Shown here in pieces: positions 1 through 5,093 of a stretch of 5,498 bases of DNA; position 1 is the stretch's first letter, and every line of letters starts with the position of its first letter. The notes under the pieces are model-generated. The model was not told the DNA's origin. It worked only from the letters and a program-made list of their open reading frames with translations, and did no database searches. The position numbers and the translations under genes were made by a program. The stretch spans positions 1 to 5,498 of the forward strand of contig CAYJKW010000095.1 in the NCBI GenBank assembly GCA_964370765.1. Direction: 5' to 3'. The stretch is from CAYJBH01 sp964370765. GTDB lineage: Bacteria; Bacillota; Clostridia; Oscillospirales; Ruminococcaceae.

Positions 1-1
1 A

Positions 2-235
2 TCTCAACTTATATTTTTGCCCTCGCTTATGCTATCGGGAATTATGTTTGATAGTGGGTTGCTACCTACTGCTCTGAGGGGTATAGGGAATATTTTTCCG
101 GCTACATGGGCTTTTAAAACTATGACAGCCGGCGAATTTGATGTTGTAGCCAATACTATGCTTATTATAGTAATAGTGATTATGTTCTTTGTATCGGCTG
201 TTAGAATTAAGCAGTTAGGTAAGCAGGAAAACTAA
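2..235 (+). CDS. ABC-2 type transporter permease, C-terminal fragment
   Basis: The reading frame is open from base 2, the left edge of the window, to a TAA ending at 235, giving the last 77 residues of a longer protein. The sequence shows a hydrophobic stretch (LIFLPSLMLSGIMF), then a Leu-Pro loop and the NIFPATWA segment, then a final membrane helix at about residues 52-67 (MLIIVIVIMFFVSAV) and a short basic tail. The pattern of hydrophobic LMLSG, extracellular LP..L..I, FP.TW and last helix is typical of the C-terminus of ABC-2 permeases. These are the membrane subunits of exporters for drugs, lipids or polysaccharides that work with a separate ATPase. The substrate cannot be told from this fragment. 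A TTG at 17 is an internal codon, not a start. The gene runs toward the minus-strand operon and ends 77 bases before it. Confidence 0.75.
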   Translation, partial: SQLIFLPSLMLSGIMFDSGLLPTALRGIGNIFPATWAFKTMTAGEFDVVANTMLIIVIVIMFFVSAVRIKQLGKQEN

Positions 236-312
236 CACTGCCCGAAATCAAAAACACAGCCACTCAGACCGATTACATGCGTATTTATTACAGAGCAGTT
301 GCGATGAAAATC
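236..312. other. Convergent intergenic gap
   Basis: This is the short space between the stop of the ABC permease and the stop of the last operon gene, which face each other. A bidirectional terminator would be expected here. I see only weak T- or A-rich runs (for example AAAAACAC near 250 and AAAAAAG near 320) and no convincing GC-rich stem. No gene is supported. Confidence 0.4.
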
Positions 313-1254
313 CTACCATAAAAAAGACAGTTGACTTTCCAGTATACTAAAGCTATCTCTAGTTGTAATTATTGCGTCCTTATTTATTTCACCAATTAAA
401 ATGGGTGAGTTCGGATTATGTTTTGTCATGTTCAAAAATGCTGCTTTCTCACCTGTTAAAGCATAACAATAGCTACAACCATTTGCACAACAGTTGTATG
501 TACCAATGTCAATACTGTCTACACATTGGCACTCTTTTCGCTGATTTTTATCCTTTTTAACATTGATGTTTTGACCTAAAATTTGCTGGATTAAATCTTT
601 ATCTATGCAAGCACCGTGCTTTATGCCAAATTGCTCTAAATCTAATTTTTCAGCACAGGTGAAAATTTCAATATTATACTCTTTTGCTATTTTAGAAAAA
701 ATCTCAGCTAAGGCAAAAATATTTTTTTTAGTCATTTTATAAGCAGGGTCTTGCCCCATTCGTGAGGTCACGTTTTTATAGCTATCAACAAAGCTAATAA
801 CACACCTTTCAGTATAGTTTGACAGCCTTTTTGCCATATATGAAAAACGTTCCGCGTGGTAATCTATCGTATAGATGTCAGATATTATTATTGGATCATA
901 TCGCCACACAATTCGATTCTTTCCTATTCTTTCACCTAGTATAATAAATGTTTCGATCAAACTTTCTTTACTTGGTAGTCCCTTTTCGGTTTCTTTGCCA
1001 TATGGTGTTAAGGTGAACTGAAAATAATATGAGTATCCCATTTTTTCTATCATCGGCAAGTATTTTAAAAAAGGTTCTGGATTTTTAGTCCAAAAAACTA
1101 TAATATCAACAGCATCACGAGTTAATATCGCTTTAGAGTAACGATCTGCATTATACGGATTTTGAATTAGAACATATCCTTCTTTTAACCTATTTACAAA
1201 CCACTCACCGTAGTAAGAGGGTATATCGGTTCTTCTTGTAGCACTTATTATCAC
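313..1254 (-). CDS. DUF1848 protein with C-terminal radical-SAM-like Cys motif (copy 1)
   Basis: This is a 313-residue protein of the DUF1848 family, which has no established function. Family landmarks in order are RRTDIPSYYGEWF (7-19), VFWTKNPEP (53-61), FQFTLTPYG (78-86), WRYDP (117-121), SFVDSY (154-159), Cys200 and Cys216. A C-terminal cysteine cluster follows: Cys242-x-Cys244, then Cys256-x3-Cys260-x2-Cys263-Tyr. The last set matches the CxxxCxxC pattern that holds the 4Fe-4S cluster in radical SAM enzymes, but it sits near the C-terminus instead of the N-terminus. The start is a GTG at 1254-1252, chosen because IISATRRTD is the usual family N-terminus. An AGGTGA ribosome binding site at 1259-1264 overlaps the stop of the upstream paralogue, so translation is probably coupled. 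It is the last gene of the alkylation-repair operon. Its reaction is unknown; a link to nucleic-acid repair is inferred from context only. Confidence 0.85.
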   Translation of the reverse strand: MIISATRRTDIPSYYGEWFVNRLKEGYVLIQNPYNADRYSKAILTRDAVDIIVFWTKNPEPFLKYLPMIEKMGYSYYFQFTLTPYGKETEKGLPSKESLIETFIILGERIGKNRIVWRYDPIIISDIYTIDYHAERFSYMAKRLSNYTERCVISFVDSYKNVTSRMGQDPAYKMTKKNIFALAEIFSKIAKEYNIEIFTCAEKLDLEQFGIKHGACIDKDLIQQILGQNINVKKDKNQRKECQCVDSIDIGTYNCCANGCSYCYALTGEKAAFLNMTKHNPNSPILIGEINKDAIITTRDSFSILESQLSFLW

Positions 1255-1258
1255 TTCA

Positions 1259-1264
1259 TCACCT
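1259..1264 (-). promoter_or_regulatory. Ribosome binding site overlapping upstream stop codon
   Basis: On the minus strand AGGTGA at 1264-1259 includes the TGA stop of the upstream DUF1848 gene. It lies 4 bases before the GTG start at 1254. It supports the GTG start and suggests translational coupling of the two paralogues. Confidence 0.65.
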
Positions 1265-2176
1265 GTTTTTCAAAAATGTTTTTTGTGCACCCTGTTTAAT
1301 GTCATCATCCTGTTTTATATGACCTATGAGAAGAGGGGATAATGGGTCATGCATACTGTAATTTTGCACTGCCTGCGCCATACTTTTATTGGCATAACAA
1401 TATTTACAACCGTTTGGGCAAGAGTTCAGCATACCAATGTCACGACTTTCTATACAATGACATCCCTCACGAAAACCTTTGTGTTTAAGATTGCGAAACT
1501 CTAGGTCGTTTGCATCACCAAGTATCTCCAAAGTAACACACCCTGAAGAATTTATGCCAAACTTTGCATAATCTTCTTCGGGACCACAAGTTTGAAGTAT
1601 AAACTCATATTTTTTAGCTATCTGCCCAAACCCTTCAGATAAAATATCCATTTCAGCTTTTGTAATTTGTCTAAGTTCAGGAAAGTTTATTTTGTGCTTT
1701 GAATACATCTCAACAAAGCTAAAAATGCACCTATCTATATGACCTGCAAGTCTTTTAGCCATAGTTTCAAATGTTTTAAGATGACTTTCGACTGTATACT
1801 TTTCAGTAAGTAAAACCGGATCGTATCGCCATGCTATTTTCTTTGCTCCAACTATTTTTTCAAGTTTTATTAGTGTTTCTATACTCTCATCTATACTTGG
1901 CACACCGGGTTCTACATCTTGTCCGTAGGCTGTGATAGTGTAGTAAAAATATGTTGCAAAGTGTCCTGTTATCTTGTGAATTCGTGGCAATACAGGTTCA
2001 TAATTTTTTGATCCAAAGATGATGCAGTCTATTTTTTCTGGTGTGAGTTCATATCTCCTGATATGTCGTGGAAACAATGAGTTTCTTGAAAGGGCATACC
2101 CTTCTTCAAATCTGTTAAACAACCAATCAGGATAATGATTTACTATATCTGTTCTGCCACTTATATTTACAATCAT
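1259..2176 (-). CDS. DUF1848 protein with C-terminal radical-SAM-like Cys motif (copy 2, diverged)
   Basis: This 305-residue protein is a second DUF1848 member, homologous along its whole length to the next gene in the operon. Shared landmarks are GRTDIVNHYPDWLFNR (7-22), SKNYEP (56-61), YYTITAYG (78-85), WRYDP (116-120), SFVEMY (153-158), Cys197, Cys213, Cys239-x-Cys241, and Cys253-x3-Cys257-x2-Cys260-Tyr. It differs at places fixed in the other copy: SGRTD for ATRRTD, FGSKN for FWTKN, and ITAYG for LTPYG. The two are therefore distinct subfamilies and not a recent duplication. The ATG at 2176-2174 follows a strong AGAGGTG site at 2187-2181. The gene lies 24 bases after the ABM-fold gene and 4 bases before its paralogue. 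Metal-cluster binding is inferred from the cysteine spacing. The reaction and substrate are unknown. Confidence 0.85.
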   Translation of the reverse strand: MIVNISGRTDIVNHYPDWLFNRFEEGYALSRNSLFPRHIRRYELTPEKIDCIIFGSKNYEPVLPRIHKITGHFATYFYYTITAYGQDVEPGVPSIDESIETLIKLEKIVGAKKIAWRYDPVLLTEKYTVESHLKTFETMAKRLAGHIDRCIFSFVEMYSKHKINFPELRQITKAEMDILSEGFGQIAKKYEFILQTCGPEEDYAKFGINSSGCVTLEILGDANDLEFRNLKHKGFREGCHCIESRDIGMLNSCPNGCKYCYANKSMAQAVQNYSMHDPLSPLLIGHIKQDDDIKQGAQKTFLKNR

Positions 2177-2200
2177 TTTTCACCTCTCACCATATAAGCA

Positions 2201-2551
2201 TTATTCAAAATATTCATTTGAATCGCTTGGAGCATCTACTCTGTCCTTATTGGTATATTCCCTTATAACTTTTGTTACAGAAATTTTATAGGTTTCAAAC
2301 AGCTTAGTCTTGCCCTCAAGTTGGCTCATTCTATGCTCTGTCATAGTTCGCCATTTTTTCATCGCTTCTTCGCTTTCCCATACATTCATAGACAAAATTT
2401 TACGCTCATCTGCTAAACTTTGAAATCTTTCAGCAGAAATAAAACCATCAAAGCCTGAAAGCATAGGTTTTAGCATAGCCGCAAGCTCTAAATATCTTGC
2501 TTTGCCTTCGGCTGTAGGTATTACCTCAAAAAGTACGATGTATTTGCTCAT
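2201..2551 (-). CDS. Antibiotic biosynthesis monooxygenase (ABM) fold protein
   Basis: This is a 116-residue protein of the ABM/dimeric alpha-beta barrel superfamily. The N-terminal strand YIVLFEVIP (4-12), the helix ending in KPMLSGFDGFISAERF (28-43), the strand KILSMNVWES (51-60), and the segment EEAMKKWRTMTEHRMSQ (61-77) with Trp67 and His73 match the layout of this fold. The C-terminal strand YKISVTKVIREYT (88-100) is also present. Its length is complete for the family, including a short acidic tail. Relatives range from quinone-forming monooxygenases to heme-degrading and purely structural members, so the reaction cannot be assigned. The ATG at 2551 has a GGAGGGAGA ribosome binding site at 2558-2566. 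The start overlaps the stop of the decayed adaB (ATGA), as expected of coupled operon genes. Why an ABM protein sits among alkylation-repair genes is unclear. Confidence 0.8.
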   Translation of the reverse strand: MSKYIVLFEVIPTAEGKARYLELAAMLKPMLSGFDGFISAERFQSLADERKILSMNVWESEEAMKKWRTMTEHRMSQLEGKTKLFETYKISVTKVIREYTNKDRVDAPSDSNEYFE

Positions 2552-2770
2552 TTATTTTCTCCCTCCATTTCAAGTAAAAATTCTTTCATTGTAAGTCCAC
2601 CTGCGTATCCTACAAGTTTTCCGGATGCTCCTATAGCTCTATGACATGGCACAATTACCGTTATAGGATTTTTATTACTGTTTTCTTTTGCCGTCAACAT
2701 ATTCTAAAAGCTGCCCAAATGCTTTATCTGTAAGTTCAGTTCTTGTGCCGAGACCAGTTACAACTTCATC
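2548..2770 (-). pseudogene. adaB: Decayed AdaB/Ogt O6-methylguanine-DNA methyltransferase
   Basis: No intact frame covers this stretch, yet two pieces in different minus-strand frames resemble one methyltransferase. The downstream piece (2700-2548, 50 residues from an ATG) reads NPITVIVPCHRAIGASGKL, then VGYAGGLTMKEFLLEME. This is the family's C-terminal active site, with the methyl-accepting Cys of PCHR at 2646-2644. The upstream piece (2770-2675) reads TELTDKAFGQLLEYVDGKRK and then stops at TAA TAA. It resembles the segment before the HTH-like DNA-binding part of the enzyme. Missing are the N-terminal lobe and about 50 codons between GKRK and NSNKNP, which would carry the FQ..VW, PYG.T.SY and RAVG motifs. 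About 74 codons remain, against 150-180 for an intact enzyme. Function is very unlikely. The position right after adaA matches the Bacillus adaA-adaB order. Confidence 0.8.
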
Positions 2771-3335
2771 AAATATTTTTCCCTTTCCTATATGCAGCAG
2801 GGGACATATTTGCTCTTTCAGTAAAAAATTTATAAAATGCCGATAGACTACCAAACCCTACTGAGTACGCAATATCGATTACTTCATTATCTGTCTGCTC
2901 CAAAAGTCTAACGGCTTCTTTATATCGCAGCTCATTCACATATCCACTTGGCGTCACTCCATATTCTTCTTTGAAAACTTCTACCATGCGTTTGCGCGAA
3001 AGTCCGAATCTATCTATTTCAGTATTTAAGCTTTCTATCTCTGCAAACATATCATCAATAAGACTTTTGAGCTTCTCGGCAATATCTTTCATCGGTTTAT
3101 AATCTAATAAATCACTTCTGCATCTTTTACAAGGCCTGTATCCTGCTTTTGTCGCCTCATCAGCCGTTTTGTAAAATTCTATATTTTCCACTTTAGGTGC
3201 TTTCGACTTACAGGATGGTCGGCAATAAATGCCTGTTGATTTCACTGCATAAAAAAATACGCTATCATAGCTTTCATCATTTGAAATTACAGAATCATAC
3301 ATTTCTTCGAAAGTCATATTAAACTTATTATCCAT
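2769..3335 (-). CDS. adaA: AdaA: methylphosphotriester-DNA methyltransferase / AraC-type activator
   Basis: This 188-residue protein has two domains. The N-terminal Ada zinc domain (about 5-78) carries Cys38-x3-Cys42 and Cys69-x2-Cys72 in GIYCRPSCKSKAP and GYRPCKRCRSD. These fall at the same positions as the four zinc-binding cysteines of E. coli Ada, where Cys38 accepts the methyl group from DNA methylphosphotriesters. The C-terminal AraC-type double helix-turn-helix (about 85-185) ends with the signature GFGSLSAFYKFFTERANMSP. In the known family, self-methylation turns the protein into a transcription activator of alkylation-repair genes. It lacks the methyltransferase domain of full-length Ada, as in Bacillus AdaA. 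The ATG at 3335-3333 follows AGGTAGGTG (3348-3340), which overlaps the stop of the alkD-like gene. As third gene of the operon it probably activates its own synthesis. The downstream partner adaB is broken. Confidence 0.93.
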   Translation of the reverse strand: MDNKFNMTFEEMYDSVISNDESYDSVFFYAVKSTGIYCRPSCKSKAPKVENIEFYKTADEATKAGYRPCKRCRSDLLDYKPMKDIAEKLKSLIDDMFAEIESLNTEIDRFGLSRKRMVEVFKEEYGVTPSGYVNELRYKEAVRLLEQTDNEVIDIAYSVGFGSLSAFYKFFTERANMSPAAYRKGKNI

Positions 3336-3342
3336 AACACAC

Positions 3343-4035
3343 CTACCTTCTTTTCATAGATTTAATAATTTCTTTAGTATCTTTATCTACTTTTAATGAC
3401 TCTCTAATTTTCTGTAAAGCCTTATTAAAGGTTTCATCATCCAGGTTGTTACATTTGAGATATTCCATTGTTTCGATGGGGAAATTAACAAAGCTCACTT
3501 GCAAACACCACGCAACCGCCATTTTAACATAATAATCATCGTGAGTTATTACATCACAGATAAATAATACATCATCAAGATATTGCTTTTCGATAAAGTG
3601 GAATAAAAGCATAACTACAGCAAATCGTATTTCATATGCTTCATTTGACTGGTGGTATCGTTGCAAAAACTTCCAAACTCGTTCTTTATGTAGTCTTGTA
3701 ATTTTAAGTTCATTGCAAAAACTATCACACAATGACCAGTTTGTAATTTTAGGAACAAACAATGCAACCTGCTCTAACGTGACTTCAATATCTTCATTCA
3801 TATTTCCAATAATGAGCGCTTTTAGCATTGTTTCCTCAAAATATATATCCTCAGCATTATCAAGGTAATCAATTGGGTTGCCTTTAACAATTTTTTTAGC
3901 TATTTTTCTTATTTGTGGAATTCTCACACCTATAAGATTCTCGCAACCGGGAATTAAAGATGTTGCAAACTCTCTAAACTTTTCATCACTAATGGCAAAT
4001 AGCTCTTTTCTTATTTCGGTTTCTCTTTCATACAT
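3343..4035 (-). CDS. alkD: AlkD-like DNA alkylation repair glycosylase (HEAT-repeat fold)
   Basis: The protein is 230 residues from the ATG at 4035-4033, close to the usual length of about 235. It belongs to the AlkD family of helical-repeat DNA glycosylases, which excise N3- and N7-alkylated purines without flipping the base. Numbered from an alternative GTG at 4050, it shows NWSLCDSF with Trp105 and Asp109, then YEIRFAV with Arg142, then VAWCL with Trp181. These correspond to Trp109, Asp113, Arg148 and Trp187 of Bacillus cereus AlkD, so the catalytic set appears intact. The family's C-terminal pattern FNKALQKIRESLKV is also present. The ATG is preferred because GGCGGTG (4048-4042) lies 6 bases ahead of it, whereas the GTG at 4050 has no visible site. 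The gene begins 27 bases after the first glycosylase gene and ends 7 bases before adaA. Confidence 0.9.
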   Translation of the reverse strand: MYERETEIRKELFAISDEKFREFATSLIPGCENLIGVRIPQIRKIAKKIVKGNPIDYLDNAEDIYFEETMLKALIIGNMNEDIEVTLEQVALFVPKITNWSLCDSFCNELKITRLHKERVWKFLQRYHQSNEAYEIRFAVVMLLFHFIEKQYLDDVLFICDVITHDDYYVKMAVAWCLQVSFVNFPIETMEYLKCNNLDDETFNKALQKIRESLKVDKDTKEIIKSMKRR

Positions 4036-4062
4036 TATCTTCACCGCCACTTTATGTTTATC

Positions 4063-4734
4063 TTAAAAATAGTCAATGCCTGAACCTGCTTGCTTTTTGA
4101 CTGTTTTTTTGTTTTTGGGATCGTCAAGTTCCGAAATTGCCCCAGCTGCAATTGCCCATAGATACACGCTTGCGGTTGTGCCGTAGGGTGAGTATCTCTT
4201 TCGATATCGCTCAAACATTTCCTTTGTAACTTCTTTATGTCGATATAACATACGAAGACCTCGATGAATTGCAATATCCCCATAGCTAAAAACATCATTA
4301 CGCTGCAGCGCACTTGCAAGCAACATTTCTGCTGTCCATACGCCGATCCCTTTTAATGCACATAGCTTTTTTGTTACTTCTGCATCTGTGAGATCGTGAA
4401 GTTCATCAAGGTTTACTTCGCCAGTGCAGACTTTCTGCGCAAAATCTTTCATGTACTCAGCTTTTTTGAAAGTCGTACCAAACGTCTGTATTTCATCTAT
4501 TGTAGCACTGTTTATCGTTTCGGCAGAAATTCCAAGACCCTCATTCATCCTGCTAAACACAGTTTCTCTTGCCTGTCTTGATACTTGCTGACCTAATATA
4601 GCCCTAATGATTGCTGTAAAAACATCTGTATCTATCGGTCTTTTAAGTATGCCGATTCTATTTATAGTTTCACCTAATCGTTTGTCTTTTTTCTTCAAGT
4701 AGTTTATCTCTTTTTCACCATACACAAAATACAT
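4063..4734 (-). CDS. alkA: AlkA/Mag1-like DNA-3-methyladenine glycosylase (HhH-GPD)
   Basis: This is a base-excision glycosylase of the HhH-GPD superfamily, 223 residues from the ATG at 4734-4732. Visible motifs are AILGQQVS (about 45-52), the hairpin-helix-hairpin LKGIGVWTAEM (127-137), and DVFSYGDIAIHRGL (147-160). Asp153 in the last motif is the likely catalytic aspartate, equivalent to Asp238 of E. coli AlkA. The length is near that of yeast Mag1 and about 60 residues shorter than E. coli AlkA, which has an extra N-terminal domain. Such enzymes remove 3-methyladenine and related alkylated bases and leave abasic sites. The frame extends to an upstream ATG at 4776, but that would precede the predicted transcription start. 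GAGGTGG (4745-4739) sits right before the chosen ATG. It is the first gene of the operon, and its stop lies 27 bases before the alkD-like start. Confidence 0.9.
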   Translation of the reverse strand: MYFVYGEKEINYLKKKDKRLGETINRIGILKRPIDTDVFTAIIRAILGQQVSRQARETVFSRMNEGLGISAETINSATIDEIQTFGTTFKKAEYMKDFAQKVCTGEVNLDELHDLTDAEVTKKLCALKGIGVWTAEMLLASALQRNDVFSYGDIAIHRGLRMLYRHKEVTKEMFERYRKRYSPYGTTASVYLWAIAAGAISELDDPKNKKTVKKQAGSGIDYF

Positions 4735-4738
4735 TTTG

Positions 4739-4745
4739 CCACCTC
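4739..4745 (-). promoter_or_regulatory. Ribosome binding site fixing the alkA start
   Basis: GAGGTGG on the minus strand lies 4 bases upstream of the ATG at 4734. It decides the start against the in-frame ATG at 4776, which has no comparable site and would fall upstream of the -10 box. Confidence 0.7.
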
Positions 4746-4764
4746 GCTTATTTTGTCTGTTCTT

Positions 4765-4793
4765 ATTATACAGCAAAAGTGCAATTTTTTCTT
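4765..4793 (-). promoter_or_regulatory. Predicted operon promoter (-10 TATAAT, weak -35)
   Basis: On the minus strand a perfect TATAAT lies at 4770-4765, about 30 bases before the alkA start codon, predicting transcription start near 4758. At 16-18 bp spacing the -35 region reads only AAGAAA or similar, far from TTGACA, and there is no proper TGn extension. A good -10 with a poor -35 is what an activator-dependent promoter would show, which fits control by methylated AdaA. The promoter call rests on sequence match alone. Confidence 0.5.
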
Positions 4794-4804
4794 CCTAAAA
4801 TTGC
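4781..4804. repeat. Inverted repeat at the -35 position, candidate operator
   Basis: GCAATTTT at 4781-4788 and AAAATTGC at 4797-4804 form a perfect 8-bp inverted repeat with an 8-base spacer. It covers roughly -23 to -46 relative to the predicted start. This is the place where AraC-family activators and Ada contact DNA near RNA polymerase. A GCAA core is part of the E. coli Ada site (AAT-N6-GCAA). Here AAT and GCAA also occur on the minus strand, but 7 bases apart, so the match is suggestive only. Confidence 0.4.
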
Positions 4805-4830
4805 GTGTTCAATTTTATTTTGAATTTTTA

Positions 4831-4866
4831 GTTTTCGACCTATTCCCAAAACCAGCGGGCGAAAAC
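4831..4866. repeat. Imperfect stem-loop
   Basis: GTTTTCG (4831-4837) pairs with CGAAAAC (4860-4866), and inside it CCC (4845-4847) can pair with GGG (4857-4859). On the plus strand it is followed by TTTTATT, but no plus-strand gene leads into it. On the minus strand there is no T run, so a terminator role for the gene at 5094 is not supported. Confidence 0.3.
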
Positions 4867-4893
4867 TTTTATTAAAGACTTATCTCTTAATAT

Positions 4894-4960
4894 CGGCACA
4901 CTTTTTAAGTTTTGTTTGCAAAAATCGGAGTTTGTTTGCAAAAAAAAAGTGTTTAAGCCG
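4894..4960. repeat. Bulged inverted repeat enclosing the direct repeats
   Basis: CGGC (4894-4897) followed by ACACTTTTT (4898-4906) pairs with AAAAAGTGT (4944-4952) and GCCG (4957-4960), leaving TTAA unpaired in the right arm. The loop holds the two copies of the 14-bp direct repeat. The function is unknown. Confidence 0.35.
4911..4944. repeat. 14-bp direct repeat, two copies at 20-bp period
   Basis: TTTGTTTGCAAAAA occurs at 4911-4924 and again at 4931-4944. Each copy contains the 8-bp palindrome TTTGCAAA (4915-4922 and 4935-4942). A 20-bp period is about two helical turns, so both palindromes lie on the same DNA face, as in paired protein-binding sites. They sit about 150 bp upstream of the predicted operon promoter. 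Confidence 0.45.
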
Positions 4961-5093
4961 AAAATCAACTTTAACACTGGGTTTGCTGGTAAGACTATTC
5001 AATAATGATGCAAGACACAATTCGAACTTGAACCCGACTTACACTTCATGTATTTATTTTCTTAAACTATTATAACAATTCTTTAGTGCTACA

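Larger units (their letters stand above)
4805..5093. other. Gene-free upstream region
   Basis: This gap between the alkA promoter and the stop of the Fe-S protein gene has frequent stops in all frames and no credible start with a ribosome binding site. It contains the direct repeat and stem-loops listed separately. A TATAAT on the minus strand at 5074-5069 has no gene directly behind it. No RNA gene was recognised. Confidence 0.5.

Noticed and set aside
274..318. Short plus-strand frame starting at ATG (14 codons)
   Set aside because: It is too short, has no ribosome binding site, and resembles nothing recognisable.
372..560. Plus-strand reading frame of 62 codons
   Set aside because: It lies antisense to the cysteine-rich end of a DUF1848 gene. 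Its cysteines mirror that gene's composition, and there is no ribosome binding site or known domain.
3878..4066. Plus-strand hydrophobic reading frame of 62 codons
   Set aside because: It is antisense to the N-terminal coding part of the alkD-like gene. The hydrophobic look comes from the complement of Lys/Glu/Arg-rich codons.
4041..4319. Minus-strand frame of 92 codons
   Set aside because: It is an out-of-frame shadow within the alkA-like gene, with low-complexity composition and no domain resemblance.
4396..4581. Plus-strand frame of 61 codons
   Set aside because: It is antisense to the clearly coding alkA-like gene and has no recognisable domain.
5010..5035. Possible tRNA T-arm (GTTCAAGTTCGAATT on the minus strand)
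   Set aside because: The flanking bases do not form a T stem, acceptor stem or anticodon arm, so only the TTCGAA-type core is shared.
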